Of a DNA stretch of 64,000 nt, positions 45,071-53,917 are shown in pieces. Under the pieces are notes generated by a model, which saw nothing but the letters and a program-made list of their open reading frames with translations, was not told where the DNA came from and searched no databases. This stretch comes from Bacillus sp. EB600 (GTDB lineage Bacteria; Bacillota; Bacilli; Bacillales; Cytobacillaceae). Every line of letters starts with the position of its first letter. Within the stretch, counting starts at the first letter, position 1. Where the stretch lies: NCBI RefSeq assembly GCF_024494385.1, contig NZ_JAEVLT010000008.1, positions 145,684 through 209,683 of the forward strand, written 5' to 3'. Both the position numbers and the translations under genes were made by a program.

Positions 45071-46834
45071 ATGAACGTTATTTGTACTACTTTGAATGCA
45101 AAGTATATTCATACCAATCTGGCGATCAGATATCTAAAGGCTTATGCCTCACCGGAATTTAACGTACAGATAAAAGAATATACCATCAAAGACCCAATCT
45201 TAAATATTGTGTCCGATTTATATCAGCAAAATCCAGCTGTAATCGGCTTCAGCTGTTATATTTGGAATATTGAAGAGACGATAAAGGTCATTAGTTTTCT
45301 TAAAAAAATTGATCCTGCCCTCATTATTGTCCTGGGAGGCCCTGAGGTTACGTATGATACAACTCAATGGATGGAGAGGATTCCCGAAGTTGACTTTATC
45401 GTTATGGGTGAAGGGGAAAAAACCTTTAAACAGCTGTTAACAGAAATTGAAAAGAACGGTGATTTTTCAAAGGTTTCTGGAATTGCCTTGCGTAGTAAGG
45501 ACCAAGTGGTTATCACTGCGCAAACCAACAAACTCGACCTAAAGGAGGTTCCATCTCCATACCGCTTCGAAGAGGACATTACGCAGCTAGGCAAACGGGT
45601 CACGTATGTAGAAACAAGCCGTGGCTGTCCATTTAGCTGCCAATTTTGCTTATCCTCCATTGAAGTGGGGGTTCGCTATTTTGATCGCGAAAAAATAAAA
45701 AATGATATCCGTTTTTTAATGGCAAATGGGGCAAAAACGATTAAGTTTGTTGATCGGACTTTTAATATTAGCAGAAGCTACGCCATGGAAATGTTTCGCT
45801 TTTTAATTGATGAGCATACTCCCGGCACCGTGTTTCAATTTGAAATCACAGCCGACATTATGCGTCCGGAGGTGATCGAGTTTCTTAATAAGGAGGCACC
45901 TAAAGGGCTTTTCAGGTTTGAAATTGGCGTTCAATCCACAAATGAATATACGAATGAACTAGTAAAACGGAAGCAAAATTACACTAAGCTGACCAGAACG
46001 GTAACAATGGTAAAAGACGGAGGAAAAATTGATCAGCATCTTGATTTAATCGCCGGCCTGCCTGAAGAGGATTATCATTCTTTCCGTAAAACCTTTAATG
46101 ACGTATTTGCCCTTAGACCAGAAGAGCTTCAGCTTGGGTTTTTGAAAATGCTTCGCGGGACAGGACTCCGGCTTCAAGCCGAAGAATATGGCTATATGTT
46201 TATGGATTATTCCCCTTATGAAATTTTAGGAAATAATGTTCTTCCATTTACAGATATCATCAAGATCAAACAAGTCGAAGATGTTCTAGAGAAATACTGG
46301 AATGACCATCGGATGGATACAACAATCGAATACCTGATAGCAAATACCTTTCCATCTCCATTTGATTTTTTTCAGGAGTTTGGGATTTATTGGGACAAGC
46401 AGGGCTGGGCAAGAATTGGGCATCAACTCGAAGATTTATTTCGGCGGCTTTACAGCTTTTTAGTGGCATCGGGAGTCAAAGATTTAAGCACGATTGTCGG
46501 TTTAATGAAGTATGATTACTTCGTGAATCATAAATTCAAGCCAAGAAAACCATGGTGGGAAGCCAGTTTTGAAAAGAAAAGCCGAAGTCAGCTATATAAA
46601 CAAATCCTTGAAAATCCTTCTTTATTAGGTGATGACTTTAAACACTTAAATCTCGATGAAAAGGACCTTTATAAGCACACGATGCTTGAAGAACTTACTT
46701 TCGATCTAAATCAATATTTTCAAACGGGCATTGTAGAAAGTGGTTCGTTCTGTTTTTTAGCTTATTTTGATCCAATCCAAGAAAACACCTTGGTTTTTTC
46801 ATTTAAACAAAATATAGAAAGGCCGGTTGGATAA
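45071..46834 (+). CDS. B12-binding-domain radical SAM protein (DUF4080-type)
   Basis: A 587-aa protein with an N-terminal cobalamin-binding-like Rossmann domain (~1-130, IIVLGGPEVTYD, VMGEGE). It is followed by a radical SAM core with CPFSCQFC (in TSRGCPFSCQFCLSSIEVG) and the Elp3-like GVQSTNEYT. The C-terminal ~200 residues resemble DUF4080. GGGAG precedes the ATG. The reaction is unknown. It is a single gene between two terminators. Confidence 0.85.
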   Translation: MNVICTTLNAKYIHTNLAIRYLKAYASPEFNVQIKEYTIKDPILNIVSDLYQQNPAVIGFSCYIWNIEETIKVISFLKKIDPALIIVLGGPEVTYDTTQWMERIPEVDFIVMGEGEKTFKQLLTEIEKNGDFSKVSGIALRSKDQVVITAQTNKLDLKEVPSPYRFEEDITQLGKRVTYVETSRGCPFSCQFCLSSIEVGVRYFDREKIKNDIRFLMANGAKTIKFVDRTFNISRSYAMEMFRFLIDEHTPGTVFQFEITADIMRPEVIEFLNKEAPKGLFRFEIGVQSTNEYTNELVKRKQNYTKLTRTVTMVKDGGKIDQHLDLIAGLPEEDYHSFRKTFNDVFALRPEELQLGFLKMLRGTGLRLQAEEYGYMFMDYSPYEILGNNVLPFTDIIKIKQVEDVLEKYWNDHRMDTTIEYLIANTFPSPFDFFQEFGIYWDKQGWARIGHQLEDLFRRLYSFLVASGVKDLSTIVGLMKYDYFVNHKFKPRKPWWEASFEKKSRSQLYKQILENPSLLGDDFKHLNLDEKDLYKHTMLEELTFDLNQYFQTGIVESGSFCFLAYFDPIQENTLVFSFKQNIERPVG

Positions 46835-46846
46835 CCGGCTTTATTT
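46820..46846. terminator. Terminator after the radical SAM gene
   Basis: AAGGCCGGTT-GGAT-AACCGGCTTT then ATTTTATATTTTT; it also overlaps the stop of the minus-strand 46-aa gene. Confidence 0.75.
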
Positions 46847-46981
46847 TATATTTTTATTTGACGTTTTTTTATGATTCTTCTTGGAGGAAAAAGGAAATTC
46901 ATATAATTTCATTCCATTTACATCTCCAAATTCAACGCTGAATTCTTCATTAGGAATAGTTGGGGATTTTTGTTCCTTCAT
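46841..46981 (-). CDS. 46-aa small protein, coupled to the 53-aa gene
   Basis: The ATG overlaps the stop of the upstream gene as TAATG, with AAAGGAAG upstream. The product MKEQKSPTIPNEEFSVEFGD continues VNGMKLYEFPFSSKKN and a Lys/Asn-rich tail. Its EFSVEFGD stretch resembles the EFA-type motif of its neighbour. The family is not recognised. Overlap with the upstream gene indicates that both are translated from one mRNA. Confidence 0.6.
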   Translation of the reverse strand: MKEQKSPTIPNEEFSVEFGDVNGMKLYEFPFSSKKNHKKTSNKNIK

Positions 46982-47142
46982 TAGGATCTTCCTTTTCTCC
47001 CTAATTTTGAATTTCGATTTGCTCCCTTACTTGGATCTTCACCTTGCGCAAATTCTGCAGAAAAATCGCCTTCTTGTCTATTTTTACGAGGGGTTTTTGA
47101 GTATTTTTCAACTGCATTAAATTCTGCTTTCCGCTTTGCCAT
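46981..47142 (-). CDS. Small basic protein with EFA motif, possible spore protein
   Basis: GGGAGGA precedes the ATG at 47142; the open frame from 47178 is longer but unsupported. The 53-aa product MAKRKAEFNAVEKYSKTPRK continues NRQEGDFSAEFAQGEDPSKG. The FSAEFAQ stretch recalls the FGTEFASE repeats of gamma-type small acid-soluble spore proteins. A spore role is plausible but unproven. Confidence 0.6.
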   Translation of the reverse strand: MAKRKAEFNAVEKYSKTPRKNRQEGDFSAEFAQGEDPSKGANRNSKLGRKGRS

Positions 47143-47273
47143 GATGATTCCTCCCATTTTTTGAAGTGATGCAATCATTAGTCTTCAACAAATGGGATTA
47201 AATCATTCTTTCCTTATTTTTGCTTTAATAAAAAACAGCTGAAGATAAAAACTAAGAAAAAATAGGAGTGAGG

Positions 47274-47624
47274 ATGAATATGGACCATAAAAAGAAGGAA
47301 AACCCACTTAGTATTAACGAAACATTACCACACCAAATAAGTGCACCAAGCTTTAAGGGAACAGGTATAAAAATGGAACCCCCATTTGTCAATAAACATG
47401 GAGTCACCATTGGTGACAGCCTTTATGCTTCTGAAAATTCGCCGCTGGAAAATTGGTCTAAGGACACGGACCCGGAGATCATGGCCGGGGATGAATGGGT
47501 GCACCCTACAAACGATATCGGCTGGAATACAACCGAAAATCGTGAACTTTTAGAAAGTAAAAAGAAACCACAGGCTAGTCCTTTTATGCATCCAACTAAG
47601 GATGTATCCCAAGGTACTGATTAA
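47274..47624 (+). CDS. DUF3905-like protein
   Basis: A hydrophilic 116-aa protein with SINETLPHQISAPSFKGTG, VNKHGVTIGDSLYASENSPL and WVHPTNDIGWNT, a pattern I associate with the Bacillaceae DUF3905 family. Three starts (GTG 47268, ATG 47274, ATG 47280) share one AGGAG; ATG 47274 is chosen. No signal or membrane segment. It is near spore genes, but the role is unknown. Confidence 0.7.
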   Translation: MNMDHKKKENPLSINETLPHQISAPSFKGTGIKMEPPFVNKHGVTIGDSLYASENSPLENWSKDTDPEIMAGDEWVHPTNDIGWNTTENRELLESKKKPQASPFMHPTKDVSQGTD

Positions 47625-47792
47625 CCAAATCCTTATTGATATGAACCAATCCAAAATAATTGGATTGGTTTTTCATTGGAAAAATATTATTAAATACGAA
47701 AATCATTACCATTAATAAAAAAAGAGCGGAATTAAAATAATACATATACAGAGGTAAAAGATTCTCTGGATCATATTAAGGAGTTGAATAGT

Positions 47793-47993
47793 ATGGCTAG
47801 AAGCAGCAATAAATTACTTGTACCTGGAATTGAACAATACTTAGACCAAGTAAAATATGAAATTGCCCAAGAATTTGGGGTTAATTTAGGCTCAGATACT
47901 GTTTCCCGCGCAAACGGTTCCGTGGGTGGAGAAATTACCAAAAGGCTGGTACAACAAGCTCAAGCTGGATTATCCGGTCAAAATCCACAATAA
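47793..47993 (+). CDS. Alpha/beta-type small acid-soluble spore protein
   Basis: A 66-aa SASP that coats and protects spore DNA. AAGGAG precedes the ATG at 47793. Conserved parts are the GPR cleavage region YEIAQEFGV and the DNA-binding block [20 protein letters not shown]. The usual N-terminal NNL..P appears as [20 protein letters not shown]. It is expected to be expressed by sigma-G in the forespore. Confidence 0.94.
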   Translation: MARSSNKLLVPGIEQYLDQVKYEIAQEFGVNLGSDTVSRANGSVGGEITKRLVQQAQAGLSGQNPQ

Positions 47994-48001
47994 TAATATT
48001 T

Positions 48002-48031
48002 AAAAAGGTCCGGCTGGCGCCGGACTTTTTT
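48002..48031. terminator. Bidirectional terminator after the SASP gene
   Basis: AAAAAGGTCCGGC and GCCGGACTTTTTT form the stem; convergent with rsgI. Confidence 0.85.
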
Positions 48032-48039
48032 GAATGTAA

Positions 48040-49074
48040 CTATTCTTTCTCTTTGTGCATTTCTTTAACGTGTTGTTCTTCAGAATGCCCTTGGTTTGTT
48101 ATTTTACTATTATTTATTGGAAGGTTTTTTTCCCTCTCATTACTTTCATTTTTTCGCTCTGATTTGAATTCATTCTTTTGTTTTTTCGGCATCTCTTCCA
48201 CCTTCTTTAATTGTCCCGGCGGTGTATGGTTTTCAATTGCAGCACCCTGTCCTTTATCACTTTCATTTCTATTTCCATTTTGTACATTGGGACCAACAGA
48301 ATCTGGATCCACTTGTTTTTGAGGTTCAATTGGGCTGTTATTTAGAACTCCATTTTCTCTGTTTTCTGGTTCCTGAATCGGTACCGGCTGTTGATTGCTT
48401 TTCTTTTTTAGAGATTGTATTTTTGCTTCTTTGTATTTACCGGTAGTAATTCCTAATTGATGAGCTTTTTCCATTTCCTTTTCAGTTCCGTTTATAACGG
48501 TAACCTGTAAGTTGTTTTCTATTGCCATCTCTTTTATTTCGCCCATATTTTTTGTTAACTGTTTCTCTATCTTTTCTTCAGTATTTTCTGTCCGGACAGT
48601 TGAAATGACCATCGAATGCTTTTCGTTTAAATAGCCCTCTTTTTTTATCTCTTTAAGGATTATTTGGGCAAAATCAGTAACGTCCATCTTTTTCCAATCT
48701 CCAATGTGTGAGATAATTTTTTCACCATCTGAGTTGAAAGCTGTTACCTTTACTACTTCCATCTGTTTATTAATGCCAAGCTCAATACTTGGATTCACAT
48801 CAATGGACATATACGCGTATGCCTTGTTATTCTGATATTCCGGAATCAAAGATCCAAGAAAGAGGAATAACGCAGCAACAGCCGCAATGGATAGCTGTTT
48901 TACTCCCCTAAAACGATTCTCTGGAGCTGACTTCTTTTTAGAAACTGGTGTAAATAAAATCTCTTCCCCAACTGCATAGGGATGATCTTGCTTTCTAGCT
49001 TGTAAAAATTGACCGTCAGGGGTTAGTAATGTCAATAATGAATCATTGACTTCCATTACAATTCCTTTTTTCAT
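48040..49074 (-). CDS. rsgI: Anti-sigma-I factor RsgI
   Basis: A bitopic membrane protein of 344 aa. The N-terminal cytoplasmic anti-sigma domain (MKKGIVMEVNDSLLTLLTPD) is followed by a TM helix (~58-80) and the extracytoplasmic RsgI domain (YMSIDVNPSIELGINKQMEV). A long low-complexity Gln/Asn/Glu/Lys tail follows (~205-344). It overlaps sigI by 4 nt. The role is to hold SigI until a heat or wall signal. Confidence 0.93.
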   Translation of the reverse strand: MKKGIVMEVNDSLLTLLTPDGQFLQARKQDHPYAVGEEILFTPVSKKKSAPENRFRGVKQLSIAAVAALFLFLGSLIPEYQNNKAYAYMSIDVNPSIELGINKQMEVVKVTAFNSDGEKIISHIGDWKKMDVTDFAQIILKEIKKEGYLNEKHSMVISTVRTENTEEKIEKQLTKNMGEIKEMAIENNLQVTVINGTEKEMEKAHQLGITTGKYKEAKIQSLKKKSNQQPVPIQEPENRENGVLNNSPIEPQKQVDPDSVGPNVQNGNRNESDKGQGAAIENHTPPGQLKKVEEMPKKQKNEFKSERKNESNEREKNLPINNSKITNQGHSEEQHVKEMHKEKE

Positions 49075-49820
49075 ATTTCAAGCACCCCTTTAATATAATC
49101 CTTCAAATAGAGGTAATCGTTCAATAAAATAAGAGCAATCGCAATTATATACTTGCGATTACGCTCGATTGTCTTTCTACTTACATCGACCATTTCTTCA
49201 AGCTGTTTAATGGGAAGCCGTTTTTTTTCAAGAAGCAGCTTTTGAAGTTCTTCATTTTCCGCTAATATCTTTGCAACCATGATTGCATTTTTTCTTGCAT
49301 CAGCATGCTTCGGTGAATGATCAACTAAATCATTAAAGCTTAAATCAAATGTCCTTAATAGCGCTTGAAAATGAACAATTTCCTCTTTACGGACTTCTTC
49401 TTCTGTCTTTTTCTTATATTCTTCATAGGAAAGCTCATTAACAATAATTGTCCCCGGTGACTCGTCATCATGAGCTGTATTGTTGAAATCATAACTAATA
49501 TGTTGATGTTTTGTTTGTTTACGAATATAATCGATTACCCTTCGTCTAATTAAGACTTCTGCAAAGCTTAAAAGCGATTTACCCCGCTCGGGTAAATACT
49601 TTTCAATTGCCTCATTAAAAGCGATAAGTCCAATGCTAAATTCATCGTCTGTCTCGTGAATATATCGCTTGCATACAGAAGAAACCGTTTTGGCAATAAA
49701 AGGCTTGTACGAAGCAATAAGTTCATTTAGCAAGAATTGATCCCCTTGCTGGATTAACATAACCGATTCCTCTAATGTTTTCTTTTTCTTTTTTGCCATA
49801 AACAATAAACCTAGCACCAT
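49071..49820 (-). CDS. sigI: RNA polymerase sigma factor SigI
   Basis: This alternative sigma factor is linked to heat and cell-wall stress in Bacillus. Region 2 shows ELIASYKPFIAKTVSSVCKR and DDEFSIGLIAFNEAIEKY. The C-terminal helix-turn-helix is LPIKQLEEMVDVSRKTIERN. GAGAGGTG supports the ATG at 49820 (249 aa) over the longer frame from 49838. Upstream is a TATAAT (49840-49845 read leftward), but no clear sigma-I-type promoter was recognised. It is co-transcribed with rsgI. Confidence 0.94.
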   Translation of the reverse strand: MVLGLLFMAKKKKKTLEESVMLIQQGDQFLLNELIASYKPFIAKTVSSVCKRYIHETDDEFSIGLIAFNEAIEKYLPERGKSLLSFAEVLIRRRVIDYIRKQTKHQHISYDFNNTAHDDESPGTIIVNELSYEEYKKKTEEEVRKEEIVHFQALLRTFDLSFNDLVDHSPKHADARKNAIMVAKILAENEELQKLLLEKKRLPIKQLEEMVDVSRKTIERNRKYIIAIALILLNDYLYLKDYIKGVLEI

Positions 49821-49889
49821 TTTCACCTCTCGACACACAATTATATCATACGGAGGCTACCTAAAAATTTCAGGTGTAAAATGAAGCAG

Positions 49890-49919
49890 AAAAGATAGCA
49901 CCAAAATAGGCTATCTTTT
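49890..49919 (-). terminator. Terminator of the DUF5667 gene
   Basis: AAAAGATAGC and GCTATCTTTT flank a 10-nt loop; leftward tail TTTTCTGCTTC. Confidence 0.7.
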
Positions 49920-50029
49920 CCTGTTTATTGTTCTAAAAAAGCTTTGACAACATTTTAGGAAGATGTTTTTCACTGTTTAAGTAATTGAACCTCAGTATAT
50001 TTGCTTAATTGATTAACAGCTAGGAATTA

Positions 50030-51181
50030 TTATTTATTTCCTTTACTTTCGTCTACCTTTTGTTTTACCTCTGCTTTTTTCTCTGCCACCATTGACTTTA
50101 CTTCTTCCCGCTTTTGTTGTATTTGCTGCTTTGCAGCTTGTTGTGTTTGTTTTACTTCCTGCTTGGCTGCCTGCTTTACTTGAATCATTTCTTGATGGGC
50201 TTGTTTTCCTGGTTGTTCAAGCTCTTTTGTTGGTAATGTTGTCGTTTGATAGACAGATCCATTTTTGTCACCGCTTGCGTTGGTATTTCCAACGTTGCTA
50301 GTTGCTGTTACCGAAGAATCAGCTGCAACATTTGTATTTTCATCTGTGTTAACAGAAGTTCCCTCTGTTTCGCTATCTGCTTTTTTGGTTTCCTTTTTAG
50401 CTAAACGACTGTTAACTTTATCTAATTTCTTTGCAAGCTTAGCATAGCTTTTTTTAATATTTCTTTGTAATGCTGCTTTTGCGACTGGGTTTTTAACCTT
50501 TTCCATTGCAGCAGTAAGGGCAACAATGTTTTGTGCTTGAGTAGTTTTTACCTCTGTTACCTCTTGATCATCTTTATTTTCATCTGTAGCTGCTTCACGA
50601 TTTGTTTGATCATCACTCTTTACCTGATTAGCAGATGATTGCACATCTTCTGTTTTTGTTTCATCGGTATTCATAGCTTGATGATCAGTTTCCTTAGTAT
50701 CTACCTTTTCTTGATCCAGGGATAATTCAGATTGTTTTTGTGAATCAACAATCGTATCAGAACCCTTCATGTCTTCAAGTGCTTGGTTAATTGTTTTTAT
50801 TGCAGTCTCTTGGTCGCCGGAAGCAAATAATGCTTGGGCCTCTGCAAGACGCTCAGAGGCAAAGTTTGCTAATAACTTGGCTTCCTTTACATTATCAAAA
50901 GTAAGGGCTAATTGTATTTTTTCAAAGGCTTTTTTTGCAAAGTAGAAAAAATCTCCAGGAAGCATGGAAGGAGTTTCTTGTGTTTGCGTAGTTTGTACGG
51001 GTGTGCTTGCTTCAGCATTCGTCTGCGATTGAAGATCCACTGTTTGATAGTGATCCTGTTGATTTGTCGTTTGATCAGCAAATGCCTTGCTTGCAGAAAA
51101 CGTGAAAGTACCAGCGAGGGCCACAGCTAAAGTGCCTTTTGCAATTTTGTTTAGTTGTTTATGACTTGTCAGTTTCTTCAA
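50030..51181 (-). CDS. Secreted DUF5667-domain protein
   Basis: The start is TTG at 51181 behind AAGGGTG; the GTG at 51190 overlaps that site. Signal peptide: KIAKGTLAVALAGTFTF with cleavage near SKAFADQ. A DUF5667 domain follows (LPGDFFYFAKKAFEKIQLAL, TFDNVKEAKLLANFASERLA). The rest is a low-complexity region rich in Glu, Lys, Gln and Thr, including TQQAAKQQIQQKREEV repeats. It lies directly behind sigI-rsgI and could belong to the same stress response; this is not shown. Confidence 0.8.
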   Translation of the reverse strand: MKKLTSHKQLNKIAKGTLAVALAGTFTFSASKAFADQTTNQQDHYQTVDLQSQTNAEASTPVQTTQTQETPSMLPGDFFYFAKKAFEKIQLALTFDNVKEAKLLANFASERLAEAQALFASGDQETAIKTINQALEDMKGSDTIVDSQKQSELSLDQEKVDTKETDHQAMNTDETKTEDVQSSANQVKSDDQTNREAATDENKDDQEVTEVKTTQAQNIVALTAAMEKVKNPVAKAALQRNIKKSYAKLAKKLDKVNSRLAKKETKKADSETEGTSVNTDENTNVAADSSVTATSNVGNTNASGDKNGSVYQTTTLPTKELEQPGKQAHQEMIQVKQAAKQEVKQTQQAAKQQIQQKREEVKSMVAEKKAEVKQKVDESKGNK

Positions 51182-51337
51182 ATAAATCACCCTTAATGTA
51201 AATTTCGCGGCCGCAATTTCACTATAGAGTTAGCCACCACGAACAATATTTATGGGGGTGATAAAAATAAAAAGATTTTCAAAATCATATATGCAGCTAG
51301 ATGGCGAATTAAACCGACACATGTTCAGCTTCTTGTT

Positions 51338-51802
51338 TCATTTGTTACTTTTGGAGGATAGTAAATACTTGATCAAAAATCCAATAAGTAGACCAGGGAT
51401 TAAACAAAGCATTGGCAGGAAAACAGGACCTAGGTTACATTTGAAAATTGTGATTTTAGATGAATACATGATGCCCACTGTTACAAAATAGGCACTTAAA
51501 ACAAATGGTAAAAATGAGAATTTCTCGTCTTCAGGCATGGCTGAACGATAGGCATCCCAAAGTGCAAACATATATACACAAGGATAAAACATCAGCCATT
51601 GGAAATTTAATACGGAATAAGCTTTGTCCATGTCCCCTAAAAAACTGTACATAATTGCTGAATTAAATTGGCTATTTGCGTTAATCACAAACTCTAAAAG
51701 CACGAATATAATTCCTTTAACATAGTGTCCCATTAATAATTGACTGAAACCTGGAAAAGCTATGTTCCAGAGGATTGCTTCTAATCTACCCATCTTTTTC
51801 AT
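51338..51802 (-). CDS. Multi-pass membrane protein (unrecognised)
   Basis: A 154-aa protein with about four hydrophobic segments. Conserved-looking parts are WNIAFPGFSQLLMGHYVKGI (an FPGF-Q-G-Y loop also seen in small Bacillus membrane proteins), FQWLMFYPCVYMFALWDAYR and FLPFVLSAYFVTVGIM. The ribosome-binding site is weak, so the start is uncertain. Function unknown. It is between the DUF5667 gene and prfC on the same strand. Confidence 0.7.
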   Translation of the reverse strand: MKKMGRLEAILWNIAFPGFSQLLMGHYVKGIIFVLLEFVINANSQFNSAIMYSFLGDMDKAYSVLNFQWLMFYPCVYMFALWDAYRSAMPEDEKFSFLPFVLSAYFVTVGIMYSSKITIFKCNLGPVFLPMLCLIPGLLIGFLIKYLLSSKSNK

Positions 51803-51915
51803 TCGTTTACTCGCTTATTCAATATATTTTTAAAAAAGTAAAAGGATCTAAAATTAGCTTGTCCAGCATAGTCCAAAAGTAACGGTTTTTTTGTTATTTT
51901 TTTGTAAAAAAATGT

Positions 51916-51944
51916 AAAAAAAGAACGGTAGTAATATACCGCTC
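51916..51944 (-). terminator. Terminator of prfC
   Basis: GaACGGTA (51923-51930) and TACCGcTC (51937-51944); leftward tail TTTTTTT. Confidence 0.75.
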
Positions 51945-51946
51945 CT

Positions 51947-53527
51947 TTACTCTTGCCGATCCATTGGATTATAAAGTTTAACATCCGGATTCTTTTCCTG
52001 AAACCATCTTAAGGCAAAATCATTTTCAAATAAGAAAACGTAATGGTCAAAGCGGTCTTTAACGAGCAGACTGCGAGAACTTGATAAATTTTCATCAACC
52101 ACATCGTTTTCAATCCATCTGGCCATTTTAGAACCAAGCCGTTCCATTAATACTTCTGCATTATATTCATTTTTCATACGATGTTCAAAAACTTCAAATT
52201 GAAGCTGACCAACTGCACCTAACAGATATTCATCTGTTTTGACTGTTTTATAGAGCTGAATCGCCCCTTCTTGGACCAGCTGCTGGATCCCTTTATAAAA
52301 AGACTTTTGCTTCATAACGTTTTTAGCAGAAACGCGCACAAATAACTCAGGAGTAAATTGAGGAAGTCTTTCAAAATGAAAATCATTCTTCCCGGTTGTG
52401 AGCGTATCGCCGATTTGGTATGTGCCTGTATCATACAGTCCAATAATATCACCGCTAACAGCTTCCTCCACTGTATTACGCTCTTCCGCCATAAAAGAAG
52501 TAGATTGAGATAGCTTGAGCTGTTTACCTAGTCTGGGAAGATTAACCGTCATCCCGCGTTCAAATTTGCCCGAGCAAACCCGAACGAAGGCAATTCGGTC
52601 ACGGTGAGCAGGGTTCATATTCGCTTGGATTTTAAAAACAAAGCCAGAAAAGTTTTCAGCAAGTGGATCAATTTTTCCATTTGATGAATTGCGTGCCTTT
52701 GGCGGCGGTGCAAATTGCAGGTACGTTTCTAGAAAGGTTTGAACTCCAAAGTTCGTTAACGCACTTCCAAAAAAGACAGGGGTTAATGTCCCATCTGCAA
52801 CCCGTTCTGGTGAAAAGGTATTTCCCGCTTCATTAAGGAGCAGTACTTCTTCTAAGGTTTGATCATAAAGTCCTGTTACCTTTATCGGATGGTCACCGTT
52901 AATTTCTCCATCCTCATTTAAGGGGATAAACCGTTTGTCCTCATCTACCCGGAATTGTTCAATTCGGTTGTGAAACCGGTCGTAAATTCCTAAGAATTCC
53001 TTCCCCATCCCAATTGGCCAATTCATTGGATAGGATTCAATCCCAAGAACCTCTTCGAGTTCCGCTAATAACTCCAATGGTGGTTTCCCTTGACGATCAA
53101 GCTTGTTCATAAAGGTGAAAATCGGGATTCCGCGCATCCGGCAAACTTTGAACAGCTTTAATGTCTGTTCCTCTATCCCTTTCGCAGAATCGATAATCAT
53201 AACTGCGCTGTCAACCGCCATTAATGTTCGATACGTATCTTCACTAAAGTCTTGGTGTCCTGGAGTATCCAAAATATTTACACGGTAGCCATTAAAGTCG
53301 AATTGCATCACACTGGAAGTAACGGAAATTCCCCGCTGCTTCTCAATCTCCATCCAATCGCTAGTGGCGAATTTCCCGGTCTTTTTTGCTTTTACCGTTC
53401 CAGCATCCCGGATAGCTCCACCAAATAATAATAATTGTTCGGTTAATGTCGTTTTACCAGCATCCGGGTGGGAAATGATTGCAAAGGTCCGGCGCGACAA
53501 TACTTCTTCTGTAAAATTGTTACTCAT
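51947..53527 (-). CDS. prfC: Peptide chain release factor 3
   Basis: RF3 is a GTPase that recycles RF1/RF2 from the ribosome. GTP-binding motifs are [18 protein letters not shown] and NKLDRQG. A longer frame opens at 53563, but AGAGAGG fits the ATG at 53527, giving 526 aa. As far as I know B. subtilis has no prfC, so this gene is an accessory trait in this part of the family. The DNA upstream of its ribosome-binding site is a nested family B/C repeat. Confidence 0.94.
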   Translation of the reverse strand: MSNNFTEEVLSRRTFAIISHPDAGKTTLTEQLLLFGGAIRDAGTVKAKKTGKFATSDWMEIEKQRGISVTSSVMQFDFNGYRVNILDTPGHQDFSEDTYRTLMAVDSAVMIIDSAKGIEEQTLKLFKVCRMRGIPIFTFMNKLDRQGKPPLELLAELEEVLGIESYPMNWPIGMGKEFLGIYDRFHNRIEQFRVDEDKRFIPLNEDGEINGDHPIKVTGLYDQTLEEVLLLNEAGNTFSPERVADGTLTPVFFGSALTNFGVQTFLETYLQFAPPPKARNSSNGKIDPLAENFSGFVFKIQANMNPAHRDRIAFVRVCSGKFERGMTVNLPRLGKQLKLSQSTSFMAEERNTVEEAVSGDIIGLYDTGTYQIGDTLTTGKNDFHFERLPQFTPELFVRVSAKNVMKQKSFYKGIQQLVQEGAIQLYKTVKTDEYLLGAVGQLQFEVFEHRMKNEYNAEVLMERLGSKMARWIENDVVDENLSSSRSLLVKDRFDHYVFLFENDFALRWFQEKNPDVKLYNPMDRQE

Positions 53528-53550
53528 TTCTATTTCCTCTCTTTTGATAT

Positions 53551-53725
53551 AATGAAACTTCAATCAATGAGGCTTTTCGACGCACAGGAAGTGCTAGTGC
53601 AGGCGTTGCGACAGGACGTTGCGTTCTTAGTCTGCCTCACTGATATTTAGTTTAATTTAATCGGGCTTTTACGGGCGTTAGCTCTTGAATTAAATTTACA
53701 TTTACTGCCCGTTAGTAGGGGACAA
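53551..53725 (-). repeat. Family B repeat with nested family C
   Basis: Read leftward: AACGGGCAGTAAAT ... CGCCCGTAAAAGCCCGATTA ... ATATCAGTGAG. Then family C interrupts (53569-53640, ending GCACTTCCTGTGCGTCGA) and the family B end CATTGATTGAAGTTTCAT follows. In the 10.8-kb copy the same hairpin ATCAGCGAG...CGCTGATTGAAGTTTCA is intact without C. Confidence 0.7.
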
Positions 53726-53917
53726 CAAAAATTTTTGCCCATAAATTCAATCTTATATGTCTCTTAACAAGTTTGCAATCCTTGATTATAAGGTCATTAT
53801 ATATTTATTTTCAACCCGCAGTAAAGAATCCCATTTAATTTCCATTCGTTCCCACCATCCAAATAGCCAATTACCTTTTATAATAGATACATACTCTGTT
53901 AAAGGAGATGAATTTTT

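Noticed and set aside
49839..50029. Sigma-I autoregulated promoter before sigI
   Set aside because: Only a TATAAT word was found; no sequence like the sigma-I promoter could be identified with confidence.
51252..51491. Plus-strand 79-codon frame with GGGGG upstream
   Set aside because: It lies antisense to the membrane protein gene at 51338-51802 over most of its length and has no protein-like composition.
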